Shown piece by piece: positions 27,679 to 36,279 of a stretch of 64,000 nucleotides of DNA. Origin of the DNA: Tagaea sp965279565 (GTDB lineage Bacteria; Pseudomonadota; Alphaproteobacteria; CACIAM-22H2); NCBI GenBank assembly GCA_965279565.1, contig OZ257249.1, forward strand, positions 372,001 to 436,000, in the 5' to 3' direction. Each line of letters starts with the position of its first letter. Position 1 is the first letter of the stretch. The notes under the pieces were generated by a model, which was not told the DNA's origin, did no database searches, and saw nothing but the letters and a program-made list of their open reading frames with translations. A program made the position numbers and the translations under genes.

Positions 27679-28065
27679 ATGGCGAGCGAGTACCGTCTGA
27701 TCTTCTTCGACCAGAACGAGATGTGCCGTGCGCTGATCGAATATAACCGCCAGCGCCGCACGCCGTTTCCGCCGGGCAATCTCAAGAAGGTCGTCATCGA
27801 CCGGGACCGTCTGAACGTGACGATCCAGATCGACAAGGATTCGGGCGACATGGACAAGGTGACGTTCGACGCCGCGTCGGTCGCCGCCGCCCTCATCGTC
27901 TATTGCCGCGAACGCAAGATCCCGCTGCCCGCGAAGTCGGCGAAGGAAATGCGACTCGTCGCCGACCGGCTGTGCTTCCTGATCCGCATCAAGGGCACGC
28001 CCGCAGAAGCGTCGATCGCGGTCGAATACACCGGCAAGATGGTCGCGACGGAAGCGGCCGACTAG
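27679..28065 (+). CDS. Conserved hypothetical protein, 128 residues
   Basis: Not a family I can name. It starts at ATG 27679 behind a GGGGAAG ribosome site. The sequence looks like two related alpha/beta halves: ALIEYNRQRRTPFPPGNLKKVVID..NVTIQI and ALIVYCRERKIPLPAKSAKEMRL..LCFLIRI. Each half has a helix ending in a basic 'IP.P' turn followed by strands, so it may be an internal duplication. Soluble, no signal. The last four bases overlap convergently with the end of the suy operon. Confidence 0.7.
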   Translation: MASEYRLIFFDQNEMCRALIEYNRQRRTPFPPGNLKKVVIDRDRLNVTIQIDKDSGDMDKVTFDAASVAAALIVYCRERKIPLPAKSAKEMRLVADRLCFLIRIKGTPAEASIAVEYTGKMVATEAAD

Positions 28066-28880
28066 ACGAACGTCGCGCGCGCCGTCATCGCGAGGATTCC
28101 GCCCGGACCGCGCGCCCACAATTCCGCACCTTCCGCATCCGGTCGGCCGCACAGCTCGAACGGTGCCGTGTCGAACAGCGGCGAAAGCCCACGGAACATG
28201 AAACGCGCGAGGCGCTTCCCGGTCCGCTCGACCGCGAGATCCTGCAGCATCGTGGCGACCATCGGCCCGTGCACGACGAGGCCGGCATAGCCTTCCACGT
28301 CGCGCGCGTAGCTGCGGTCGTAATGGATGCGGTGGCCGTTGAAGGTGAGTGCCGAGTAGCGGAACAGCAGTGTGGGGCCCGGCTCCACGTGGCGCGACCA
28401 GTCCTCGCCGCCCGGGGCCTGCGGCGGCTTCGGTGCCGGATGTGCCGGGTCGGGATCGGCGCGATAGACGATGTCGTGCTCTTCCTCCAGCCGCAGCGCG
28501 CCGTCGGCCGAGATCGCGTGATGCACGGTGACGAACACGAGCGCACCGGTCTTGCCGTGCTTCTCCTCGACCTTGTCGATGCGCGAGACGCGCGTGGCGA
28601 AGGCACCCACCGGCAAGGGTGCATGATACGTGAGCCGCCCGCCGGCCCACATGCGGCGCGGCAGCGCCACGGGCGGCAGGAAGCCGCCGCGCTTGGGGTG
28701 CCCGTCGCGCCCGAGATCGCGCGCCTTGGCGACCGAATTGAAGAAGGCCCAATGCCAGCCGGGCGGAACTTCAGCACCCGGCGGGTCGCGGTCGAATGTC
28801 GCGGCGAGGGCGGCGATGCGCCCCGCTTCGATCGTCTCGCTCGCCGTCTCGGTGCGCCCGATCCAGTCGGCGAGATTCAT
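28062..28880 (-). CDS. MaoC/HTD2-type hot-dog acyl-CoA hydratase (mesaconyl-C4-CoA hydratase-like)
   Basis: A 272-residue double hot-dog enzyme of the HTD2/FAS1-like dehydratase group that includes mesaconyl-C4-CoA hydratase and hydrates 2-enoyl-CoA thioesters. The C-terminal catalytic hot dog shows FRYSALTFNGHRIHYD and GYAGLVVHGPM, matching the family's active-site region; the N-terminal half has VPPGWHWAFFNS. The ATG at 28880 overlaps the CoA-transferase stop by four bases. It is the ninth and last gene of the operon headed by suyA. Its presence with an acyl-CoA dehydrogenase and a CoA-transferase implies a CoA-ester route; the acid is unknown. Confidence 0.85.
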   Translation of the reverse strand: MNLADWIGRTETASETIEAGRIAALAATFDRDPPGAEVPPGWHWAFFNSVAKARDLGRDGHPKRGGFLPPVALPRRMWAGGRLTYHAPLPVGAFATRVSRIDKVEEKHGKTGALVFVTVHHAISADGALRLEEEHDIVYRADPDPAHPAPKPPQAPGGEDWSRHVEPGPTLLFRYSALTFNGHRIHYDRSYARDVEGYAGLVVHGPMVATMLQDLAVERTGKRLARFMFRGLSPLFDTAPFELCGRPDAEGAELWARGPGGILAMTARATFV

Positions 28881-29992
28881 GCGAACTCCGCGCGGATCGC
28901 GGCGGAATGCTGGCCGACCGTGGGCACGGGGCCGAGTGCGGGTGCACGCACGCCGTCGACGACCGGCGGCGGGGCCGGAATCGCGACGCGCCCGCCCGGC
29001 GTGTCGATCTCGACGCGGCGCAGCTGCGGATGTTTGGAAAAGCGCGCGACGTCGTTGAGTTCGCCGAAGGCGATGCGCCCCTTCTTGAGGCGCGCGACCA
29101 GTTCGTCGCGCCCGTGCCGCGCGAAGGCGGCGGCGACGTGCGCGTCGAGTGCGGCGCGGTTCTTCACGCGCAGCACGTTGGTCGCGAATTCCGGCCTGCC
29201 GGGTTCGCTTAGGACGTGCGCGCAGAAATCCGCCCATTCGCGGTCGTTCTGCACCGAGATGACGATGGGCACGCCGTCGGCACTGGCGAACGCGCTGTAG
29301 GGAGCAACCGAAGGGTGTGCGAGGCCGACGCGCGAGGGCGCCTTGCCGGCATAGTCGAAATGCAGCAGCGGCACGGCCATCCAGTCGGCCATGCCATCGA
29401 ACAGCGAGACCTTGATCGAGCGGCCTTCGCCGGTGCGCCCGCGCGCGATCAGCGCTTCGAGGATCGCCTGATGCGCGTACATGCCGGCCGCGATGTCGCA
29501 CACCGACACGCCCACGCGCCCCGGCGCATCCGGCCCGCCGGTGATCGAGGCGAGGCCGGTTTCGGCCTGCACGAGCATGTCGTAGCTCTTCATCGCGGCG
29601 TAGGGGCCTTCGTCGCCATAGCCGGAGATGTCGACGACGATCAGCTTGGGATATTTCTTCCGAAGTTCCTCGGTGCCGAAGCCCGCGCGCGCGGCGGCTC
29701 CCGGCATCAGGTTCTGCACGAACACGTCGGCCTTCGCGAGGATGCGGTGCATCAGGGCTGCGTCCGCCGCTTCCTTGATGTCGGCGACGAGCGACTGCTT
29801 GCCGCGGTTGAGCCAGACGAAATAGCTCGCCTGCCCCTTCGCGACGTCGTCGTAGCCGCGCGCGAAATCGCCTTCCGGCCGCTCGATCTTGAGGACGCGC
29901 GCACCCGCGTCGGCCAGCCGCGACGTGCAATAGGGGGCCGCGACCGCCTGTTCGAGTGCGAGGACGAGGATGCCGTCGAGTGCGCCTGCCAT
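28877..29992 (-). CDS. Family III CoA-transferase (CaiB/BaiF)
   Basis: A 371-residue CaiB/BaiF family CoA-transferase that moves CoA between carboxylic acids through an aspartyl-CoA intermediate. Signature parts: GILVLALEQAVAAPYCTSRLAD, KIERPEGDFARGYD, and the catalytic-aspartate region ADVFVQNLMPGAAARAGFG, then VVDISGYGDEGPYAAMKSYD. The ATG at 29992 was chosen; a frame up to 30031 exists. It starts one base after the acyl-CoA dehydrogenase stop and overlaps the hydratase start, so it is tightly coupled to both. Relatives include mesaconyl-CoA C1:C4 transferase and the 3-sulfinopropionate CoA-transferase of Variovorax. The substrate is not readable. Confidence 0.88.
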   Translation of the reverse strand: MAGALDGILVLALEQAVAAPYCTSRLADAGARVLKIERPEGDFARGYDDVAKGQASYFVWLNRGKQSLVADIKEAADAALMHRILAKADVFVQNLMPGAAARAGFGTEELRKKYPKLIVVDISGYGDEGPYAAMKSYDMLVQAETGLASITGGPDAPGRVGVSVCDIAAGMYAHQAILEALIARGRTGEGRSIKVSLFDGMADWMAVPLLHFDYAGKAPSRVGLAHPSVAPYSAFASADGVPIVISVQNDREWADFCAHVLSEPGRPEFATNVLRVKNRAALDAHVAAAFARHGRDELVARLKKGRIAFGELNDVARFSKHPQLRRVEIDTPGGRVAIPAPPPVVDGVRAPALGPVPTVGQHSAAIRAEFA

Positions 29993-29993
29993 G

Positions 29994-31136
29994 TCAGTAC
30001 GACCTTGGCAGGTCCAGCACGTGCTCGGCAAGATAGGCGAGGATCAGGTTCGTCGAGATGGGGGCGACCTGATAGAGCCGCGTTTCGCGGAACTTGCGCT
30101 CGACGTCGTATTCCTCGGCGAAGCCGAAGCCGCCATGCGTCTGCAGGCAGGCCTCGGCGGCCTTCCACGACGCGTCGGCCGCCAGCATCTTGGCCATGTT
30201 GGCCTGCGGGCCGCAGGCTTCGCCGGCTTCGTAGAGGTCGAGCGCCTCGCGCACCATCAGCGCCGCTGCCTGCCCTTCGGCATAGGCGCGCGCGATCGGG
30301 AACTGGATGCCCTGGTTCTGCCCGATGGGCCGGCCGAACACGACGCGTTCGCGCGCGTAGGCGCTGGCCTTGTCGACGAACCAGCGCATGTCGCCGATGC
30401 ACTCGGCTGCGATGAGGATGCGCTCGGCGTTCATGCCGTCGAGGATGTAGCGGAAGCCCCGCCCCTCCTCGCCGATGCGGTTCTCGGCCGGCACTTCCAG
30501 ATCGTCGAAGAACACTTCGGTCGTCGCGTGGTTCATCATCGCGCGCAGCGGCTTGATCGTCAGGCCCTTGGCGGCGCGCATGTCGACGACGAACACCGAC
30601 AGCCCGTCGGTCTTCTTCGCGACCTTGTCCTTGGGTGTGGTACGCGCGAGCAGAAGCATCAGGTCGGAATGCTCGGCCCGGCTCGTCCACACCTTCTGGC
30701 CGTTGATGACGTATCCCTGCCCACGCCGCTCGGCGGTCGTGCGGATCGCGGTCGTGTCCGTGCCGGCACTGGGCTCGGTCACGCCGAAGGCCTGCAGGCG
30801 CAGTTCGCCCGACGCGATGCCCGGCAGGAAGCGCTTCTTCTGTTCCGGGCTGCCGTGCCGCAGGATCGTGCCCATCGTGTACATCTGCGCGTGACACGCC
30901 CCGCCGTTGCAGCCCGACGCGTGGATCTCCTCGAGGATCGCCGCCGCGGCCGAGAGCCCCAGCCCCGATCCGCCGAATTCCTCGGGGATCAGGACGGCGA
31001 GCATGCCCGCCTTCGTCAGTTCCTCGACGAACGCCTTGGGATAGGCGCGTTCGCGGTCGAGCCCGCGCCAGTATTCGCCCGGATATCCCGCGCAGAGTGC
31101 GCGCACCGATTCGCGGATTTCCGGGTGGCTTGCCAT
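29994..31136 (-). CDS. Acyl-CoA dehydrogenase family protein
   Basis: FAD-dependent acyl-CoA dehydrogenase of 380 residues, which introduces a 2,3 double bond in an acyl-CoA. Seen: FAD/substrate segments FGVTEPSAGTDTTAIRT and WTSRAEHSDLMLLLART, and the C-terminal region QTHGGFGFAEEYDVERKF, with a glutamate at the position of the catalytic base in medium-chain type enzymes. It therefore looks like a real dehydrogenase rather than the related 3-sulfinopropionyl-CoA desulfinase, which lacks that base. Four bases after the comC-like gene, one base before the CoA-transferase. Confidence 0.9.
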   Translation of the reverse strand: MASHPEIRESVRALCAGYPGEYWRGLDRERAYPKAFVEELTKAGMLAVLIPEEFGGSGLGLSAAAAILEEIHASGCNGGACHAQMYTMGTILRHGSPEQKKRFLPGIASGELRLQAFGVTEPSAGTDTTAIRTTAERRGQGYVINGQKVWTSRAEHSDLMLLLARTTPKDKVAKKTDGLSVFVVDMRAAKGLTIKPLRAMMNHATTEVFFDDLEVPAENRIGEEGRGFRYILDGMNAERILIAAECIGDMRWFVDKASAYARERVVFGRPIGQNQGIQFPIARAYAEGQAAALMVREALDLYEAGEACGPQANMAKMLAADASWKAAEACLQTHGGFGFAEEYDVERKFRETRLYQVAPISTNLILAYLAEHVLDLPRSY

Positions 31137-31140
31137 CGCG

Positions 31141-32142
31141 CTAGCCGGCCCGCTTGCGCAGGTCGGCGAGCAGGTCGGCCGGCACCTTGATGCCGCCGGT
31201 CGCCGCCGCCGCGCGCAGTTTCAGGCGCCGCTCGCCCGGCAGGCGCGTGCCCGGCTGGACGAGGATGGCGCCGAGCAGCGTTTCGAGCCGCGTGGCGAAG
31301 GCAGGACCGGCGAAGCGTGCCGGATCGATCAGCAGGAAGAACTGGCCCACGCGCGGCGGGCCGCCCTTGGCGTCGAAGAACGAGCTCGCCTCGTAGCCGA
31401 AGTTCGATGCGGTCAGGGCCGCCGACAGGATCTCGACCATCAGCACGAGGGCCGCACCCTTCGCGTCGCCCAGCGGCAGCATCGTGCCGGCCATCGCCTT
31501 CTTGGGATCGGTCGTGGGGTTGCCGTCGGGGTCCAGCGCCCAGCCTTCGGGGATCGTCTCGCCCTTCTGTGCCGCGACCATGATCTTGCCGCGCGCGACC
31601 TTCGACAGCGAAAGATCGATGACGAGCGGGTCCTTGCCCGCGCGCGGAGCCGCGAACGCGATGGGATTGGTGCCGAACAGCGCCTTCGACCCGCCCCAGG
31701 GTGCGATGGCCGACGGCGAATTGCCGAACGCGATGGCAAGCATCCCGGCCTTCGCCCCTGCCTCGACGTGATAGCCCGCGGCGCCGAAATGGTGCGAGTT
31801 GCCGATCCCGATACCGACCACGCCCGCGACCTTCGCCATCTCGATGCCCTTGGCGATCCCGGCCGCGATGGCGGGATAGGCGAAGCCGTCCTTCGCGTCG
31901 ACGAACAGGGCGCCGGGCGCGTTTGCGTCCAGCACGGGTACTGCCGCCCCCGCGACCTTGCCGGCCTTCGCCTGGTCGGCATAGGCGGCCACGCGGGAAA
32001 GCCCGTGGCTCGCCAGCCCGTCGGCCTCGGCGGCGACGAGTGCGTCGGCGACCGCGCGCGCGTTCGCTTGCGTGGTACCCGCCGCGACCAGCGCCTTCAG
32101 CGTCAGCGCATGCGCTTCCGCCAGCGAGATCGTCTCGCTCAT
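31141..32142 (-). CDS. comC: Ldh2-family dehydrogenase, (R)-sulfolactate dehydrogenase-like
   Basis: A 333-residue NAD(P)-dependent malate/lactate/sulfolactate dehydrogenase of the Ldh2 fold. ComC interconverts (R)-3-sulfolactate and 3-sulfopyruvate. Seen: HGLSRVAAYADQAKAGKV, the catalytic-histidine region GIGNSHHFGAAGYH, GTNPIAFAAPR and the cofactor segment GDAKGAALVLMVE. Assigned to ComC rather than malate dehydrogenase because of its place directly after the slcC-like gene (ATGA overlap) in a suyAB operon, as in Chromohalobacter; family alone would not decide this. Confidence 0.8.
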   Translation of the reverse strand: MSETISLAEAHALTLKALVAAGTTQANARAVADALVAAEADGLASHGLSRVAAYADQAKAGKVAGAAVPVLDANAPGALFVDAKDGFAYPAIAAGIAKGIEMAKVAGVVGIGIGNSHHFGAAGYHVEAGAKAGMLAIAFGNSPSAIAPWGGSKALFGTNPIAFAAPRAGKDPLVIDLSLSKVARGKIMVAAQKGETIPEGWALDPDGNPTTDPKKAMAGTMLPLGDAKGAALVLMVEILSAALTASNFGYEASSFFDAKGGPPRVGQFFLLIDPARFAGPAFATRLETLLGAILVQPGTRLPGERRLKLRAAAATGGIKVPADLLADLRKRAG

Positions 32143-33089
32143 TTCGACCCCTTGATGCCGAGATTCTGCAGGGCACCGCGCACATTGGCGACCGTGACGG
32201 TCGAGACGCGCACGTTGCCCTCGGCCGTCACGCCGGCGATGTGCGGCGTGAGCCACAGGCGAGGTGCCCCGTCCAGCACCGAGCCGGCCTTCAGCGGTTC
32301 CTTGTCGAAGACGTCGATGGCGGCCCCGCCGACGGTGCCGGCCTTCAATGCGGCGGCCAACGCCGCCTCGTCGATGATGCCGCCGCGCGCGGTGTTGATC
32401 AGGATGGCGGTGGGCTTCATCGTCGCCAGCAGCTTCGCGTCGATCAGGTTGCGCGTCTGCGGCGTGAGCGGCACATGCAGCGAGATCACGTCGGATGTGG
32501 CGCAAAGTTCCTCGACGCTCGCGATGCGGGTCACGCCATGCTGCTTCCACGCCGGATCGTCGGCTTTCAGCATCGGGTCGTAGGCGACCAACTCCATCTC
32601 CAGCGCCTGCGCGCGCTTGGCGACCGCGCGCGCGATCCCGCCGAAGCCGACCAGCCCCAGCCGCTTGCCCATCGCCTCGCCCAGCATCAGGTCGTTGCGC
32701 GGCCACTTGCCGGCGAGCACGTCGGCGTTCGCCTTCCATACGTCGCGAAGGCACACGAGCGTGGCCGCGATCACGTATTCGGCGACCGACACGGTGTTCG
32801 CCCCCGTCGCCGGGAAGACCTGGATGCCGCGCCGGGCACACTCTTCCATGTCGATATTGTCGAGCCCGACGCCGAGCCGGCCGATCACCTTCAGGTTCTT
32901 CATCGCGGCAAGGACGGGCCCGCGGATCTGCGTCAGGTTGCGCACGATGATCGCCGGGCTCTCGGCCGCGAGCTTCGCAAGCTCGTCGGGCTTCGAGACC
33001 AGCGTGCGGTCGTAATGGACCGTGTAATCCTTCTTCAGATCGTCGACCGCCCACTGGTCGACGAATTCGGTCACGACGATATCGTGCAT
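32139..33089 (-). CDS. slcC: D-2-hydroxyacid dehydrogenase, (S)-sulfolactate dehydrogenase-like
   Basis: A 316-residue NAD-dependent D-2-hydroxyacid dehydrogenase. SlcC oxidises (S)-3-sulfolactate to sulfopyruvate, which ComC reduces to the (R) form used by SuyAB. Seen: substrate-binding VRNLTQIRG, nucleotide-binding LGLVGFGGIARAVAKRA, the catalytic Arg in INTARGGIID, Glu in DVFDKEPL and His in TPHIAGVT. Start ATG 33089 (MHDIVVTEF). The slcC name rests on the operon context; a phosphoglycerate or glyoxylate reductase-type role is the alternative. Confidence 0.8.
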   Translation of the reverse strand: MHDIVVTEFVDQWAVDDLKKDYTVHYDRTLVSKPDELAKLAAESPAIIVRNLTQIRGPVLAAMKNLKVIGRLGVGLDNIDMEECARRGIQVFPATGANTVSVAEYVIAATLVCLRDVWKANADVLAGKWPRNDLMLGEAMGKRLGLVGFGGIARAVAKRAQALEMELVAYDPMLKADDPAWKQHGVTRIASVEELCATSDVISLHVPLTPQTRNLIDAKLLATMKPTAILINTARGGIIDEAALAAALKAGTVGGAAIDVFDKEPLKAGSVLDGAPRLWLTPHIAGVTAEGNVRVSTVTVANVRGALQNLGIKGSK

Positions 33090-33121
33090 CTCACATCTGC
33101 TCCATTTATTCGGCCTGCCGC

Positions 33122-34240
33122 TTACGGCGCCTCCGCATATCGAATCAGCAGGTCCGGATCGGGATCGTAGCCCAGACCGGGCCGGTCGGGCAGGTGCAGC
33201 CGGCCGGCGCGGATATGCGGGAAATCGTCGAACAGCGCGTCGCGCATCGGGTTGTCCTGCGCGTCGACCTCCAGCCGCCCGTCGCCGCCGACGGCCGCCA
33301 GAAGATGCGCGCTTGCCAGCAGCCCGACCCCGCCGCCCAGATAATGCGGGCAGAACATGAATCCGGCCTCGCGCACGGCGCGGCCCACGGCCAGGCAGCC
33401 GGTGAAGCCGCCCCACTTGGCGATGTCGGGCTGGAACACGCCGAACGCGTTGGACGCGATCGCCGCGCGGAACTGTGCGGCCCCGCGCATGTTCTCGCCG
33501 CCCGCGATGGGGGCCGCACTCAGCCCCGCGACAAGCTGCCATTCGCCTTCCGGTGCATCGACTGCCAGCGGTTCCTCGATCCAGCCGAGGCGGAATTCGG
33601 CGAACTCGCGCACGCGGCGTGCGGCGGTCTCGGCGTCCCACGCCTGATTGGCGTCGACCGCGATGAAGGCCTTGGGCCCGAGGGCCGCGCGCAGGCCCGC
33701 GATGTTCGCAAGGTCCGCCTCGGGCGCGAAACCGACCTTGAGCTTAAAGCCGTCATAGCTCTGCGCGAGGCGCACCAGCGCCTGCTCGACGGCACCGTCC
33801 GGCCCGAGGCCGGAGGCATAGACCGCGACGTCGCCCTGCGAACCGCCCAGATGCTTCCACAGCGGAACGCCTGCGCGCCGCGCGGAGATGTCCCACAGCG
33901 CCTGGTCGATGCCAGCCAGCACCTGCGCGAAGGTGCCGGGCTCGCCCGCCTGCAGCGACAGGATGCGCGTCTTGCCTTCCAGCGCGGCGAAGGCGGCGCG
34001 CGGATCCTCGAACGTGGCGCCCTTCAGCAGGGGCGCGAAGATGTCGTCGAACAGGCGGCGGCGCGCGGCACCGGCACCGGGCGGGAAGTTGCACCAAATC
34101 TCGCCCCAGCCGACGGTTCCGTCGGAATCCTCGAGCCGGACGAGCAGCATCGTGCGGGCGCGCATGGCGCCGAACGCGGTGCGGATGGGTGTGGCCAGCG
34201 GGTAGAGATGAAGGGCCGCCTCAGCGCGCACGATCCGCAT
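33122..34240 (-). CDS. Mandelate racemase/muconate lactonizing enzyme family protein
   Basis: A 372-residue enolase-superfamily enzyme; these abstract a proton next to a carboxylate and then racemise, dehydrate or cycloisomerise. N-terminal capping domain (IRTAFGAMRARTMLLVRLED), then a barrel with the KxK base (GFKLKVGF), metal ligands Asp in AVDANQAW, Glu in GWIEEPL and Glu in GGENM, and a histidine in FCPHYLGGG. Position between the exporter and slcC-like genes suggests action on a hydroxyacid related to sulfolactate, for instance a sulfonated sugar acid or sulfolactate itself; this is inference. Confidence 0.88.
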   Translation of the reverse strand: MRIVRAEAALHLYPLATPIRTAFGAMRARTMLLVRLEDSDGTVGWGEIWCNFPPGAGAARRRLFDDIFAPLLKGATFEDPRAAFAALEGKTRILSLQAGEPGTFAQVLAGIDQALWDISARRAGVPLWKHLGGSQGDVAVYASGLGPDGAVEQALVRLAQSYDGFKLKVGFAPEADLANIAGLRAALGPKAFIAVDANQAWDAETAARRVREFAEFRLGWIEEPLAVDAPEGEWQLVAGLSAAPIAGGENMRGAAQFRAAIASNAFGVFQPDIAKWGGFTGCLAVGRAVREAGFMFCPHYLGGGVGLLASAHLLAAVGGDGRLEVDAQDNPMRDALFDDFPHIRAGRLHLPDRPGLGYDPDPDLLIRYAEAP

Positions 34241-34293
34241 GTCGGTCTTCCGTGTCTTTCCGTTTCCGTTCGCCCGGACTTCGTCTACCACGT

Positions 34294-35022
34294 TCAGACC
34301 ACCAGAACGACACCGGATGCGAGCAGCAGCGCCAGCACGATCTTGCGGAATTGCGCGTCGTTGACGCGCGCGTAGAGCTTCATGCCCAGCCACACGCCCA
34401 GCGCCACCGTCGGCAGGCACCACGCGAAGTCGGCGAGGGCGACGGCGCCGATCCGTCCTTCCGCCCACAGCCAGCCCAGTGCCGCGGCCTGCATGACGAA
34501 GATATAGGGCTGGTAGACCGCGCGCTGCTCGTCCTTCGACCAGCCCCGGAGGCCGGTCCACACCGTCGGCACGGCGCCGGAAAGTCCGGCGAGGCCGCCC
34601 ATGGCGCCGCCCACGAAGCCGACCGCCGCGTCGAGCGGCTTGCCGCCGACGCGGACGGGTGCCGGCTGTCCGCGCAGCAGCATGAACAGCGAATAGGCGA
34701 CGAGGAACGCCCCGACCCCCTGCTTGAGCGGTTCCGACGAAACGCCGTGCAGCATCGCCACGCCCAGCGGAATGCCGGCGATCCCGCCCGCGAGGAACGG
34801 GGCGAGCCGGCGCCAGTCGATCGCGTCGCGCAGCGCGAAGATCGTGAAGCACTGCGCGAACAGGCTTGCCCCCAGCACCAGCGGCGTGACGTCGACGGGT
34901 GCGCGGAAATGCAGGAACACGCCCGAAGCGACCAGCGCGAAGGCGAACCCCGCGAGGCCCGAGGCGATCGACGCGACGAAGGCACCGAGCACGAGCCAGA
35001 CTTCGATAGGTACTTCGCTCAT
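34294..35022 (-). CDS. TauE/SafE family anion exporter, probable sulfite exporter
   Basis: A 242-residue polytopic membrane protein with about seven to eight hydrophobic helices and the two repeated family motifs (ASGLAGFAFALVASG and GGAMGGLAGLSGAVPTVW). TauE/SafE proteins are proposed sulfite or sulfoacetate exporters in sulfonate degraders, and in suy clusters the equivalent gene is called suyZ. It lies 35 bases after suyB, the source of sulfite, which supports that role. No sulfite dehydrogenase gene (sorAB, soeABC) is in the window. Confidence 0.83.
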   Translation of the reverse strand: MSEVPIEVWLVLGAFVASIASGLAGFAFALVASGVFLHFRAPVDVTPLVLGASLFAQCFTIFALRDAIDWRRLAPFLAGGIAGIPLGVAMLHGVSSEPLKQGVGAFLVAYSLFMLLRGQPAPVRVGGKPLDAAVGFVGGAMGGLAGLSGAVPTVWTGLRGWSKDEQRAVYQPYIFVMQAAALGWLWAEGRIGAVALADFAWCLPTVALGVWLGMKLYARVNDAQFRKIVLALLLASGVVLVV

Positions 35023-35057
35023 GCCGCCGTCGCGTCGAAGGGGAACAGGAACCGGGC

Positions 35058-36266
35058 CTAGGCGCTCTGGTAGAGCTTGGTCATCACGAACTCGCGATGC
35101 CCCAGCGCCTCTGCGCAGGTGTAGCGGCCGTTGCACACGCGGATCATCACGTCGAGCAGGCGGTCGCCCGCCTCGTCGAGATCCATCTCGCGACGCAGGA
35201 TGCCGGAGACGTCGAGATCGATGTGCTCGGGCATCTCGCGCGCCGTCTTCGGGTTCGCCGTGAGCTTGATGACCGGCTCGATCGGGTTGCCGATGACGTT
35301 GCCCTGTCCCGTCGGGAACAGGTGCACGACGAAGCCGGCCGCCGCCTGCAGGGTCACGCATTCGGCCGCGGCCGACGACGTGTCCATGAAGTAGAGGCCG
35401 GCGCCCTTCCTGGGCATCTCGGCGGGCTGCAGCACGTCGATGTACTTCGTCTTGTGGCCGATCTTCTGGAAATTGCCGAAGGCCTTTTCCTCGATCGTCG
35501 TCAGGCCGCCCGCGATGTTGCCTTTGGTCGGCTGGGATTCCGACAGGTCGCTCGTCTTGAAGCGGTTGATCATGTCCTGGTAGGCGTTGAAGATCGTCAT
35601 GAACTTGTCGGCGGTCTTCTTGTCCATCGCCCGCTTGACCATCTCCTTCTCGGCCCCGGTCAGTTCCGAGGTCTCGCCGAAGCAGGTCGTGGCACCCAGC
35701 GGATCGACCTTGTCGATCAGGTTGCCGACGGTCGGGCACGAGGCGAGGCCCGACGTGGTGTCGGACTCGCCGCACTTGGTCGAGACCCAGAGTTCATCGA
35801 TGGTGCATTGTTCGCGCTGCTTTTCCGTCGCCCACATGACGAACTGCTGCGCCACGCGGCTGGCGGCCTCGATGGTCTTGAGATCGCCATGCCCTTCGAT
35901 GGCGAAGCCCTGCACGGGCTTGCCGGTCTTGGCGATGCCTTCGACCACGCGGCCCGTCCAGCCCGGCTCGATGCCGATGACGACGACGGCCGCGACGTTG
36001 GCGTTGCAGCCCGTGCCGATCAGCGTGCGGAAGTGGAGTGCGAGATCCTCGCCGAACTGCAGGCGGCCGTAGGCGTGCGGCAGGGCCATCGTGCCCTTGA
36101 TGTTGTTGGCAACGGCTTCGGCCGCCGCGTTCGACAGGTCGTCGAGCGGCAGGATGATGACGTGGTTGCGGATGCCGACGCGCCCGTTTTCGCGGCGATA
36201 GCCCATGAAGGGGAGCTTGCCGGTGCTGCGCGAGCGCTTCTTGATGAGTGCGGGGGCCTTGGCCAT
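35058..36266 (-). CDS. suyB: (2R)-sulfolactate sulfo-lyase large subunit
   Basis: UxaA-family lyase of 402 residues. With SuyA it eliminates sulfite from (R)-3-sulfolactate to give pyruvate; cytoplasmic. Seen: YRRENGRVGIRNHVIILPLDD, the SuyB-like stretch MALPHAYGRLQFGEDLALHF, STKCGESDTTSGL, TSDLSESQPTKGN, DTSSAAAECVTL and GHREFVMTKLY. These resemble SuyB more than altronate or galactarate dehydratase. It starts with about 20 extra basic residues (KAPALIKKRSRSTGKLPF). AGGGAGA ribosome site eight bases before the ATG. Paired with a separate SuyA subunit 13 bases upstream. Confidence 0.9.
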   Translation of the reverse strand: MAKAPALIKKRSRSTGKLPFMGYRRENGRVGIRNHVIILPLDDLSNAAAEAVANNIKGTMALPHAYGRLQFGEDLALHFRTLIGTGCNANVAAVVVIGIEPGWTGRVVEGIAKTGKPVQGFAIEGHGDLKTIEAASRVAQQFVMWATEKQREQCTIDELWVSTKCGESDTTSGLASCPTVGNLIDKVDPLGATTCFGETSELTGAEKEMVKRAMDKKTADKFMTIFNAYQDMINRFKTSDLSESQPTKGNIAGGLTTIEEKAFGNFQKIGHKTKYIDVLQPAEMPRKGAGLYFMDTSSAAAECVTLQAAAGFVVHLFPTGQGNVIGNPIEPVIKLTANPKTAREMPEHIDLDVSGILRREMDLDEAGDRLLDVMIRVCNGRYTCAEALGHREFVMTKLYQSA

Positions 36267-36279
36267 GGGGCGTTCTCCC

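Noticed and set aside
29994..31136. 3-sulfinopropionyl-CoA desulfinase instead of an acyl-CoA dehydrogenase
   Set aside because: The glutamate expected of true dehydrogenases is present in the GFAEEYDVER region, whereas the desulfinase lacks the base; kept only as a remote alternative.
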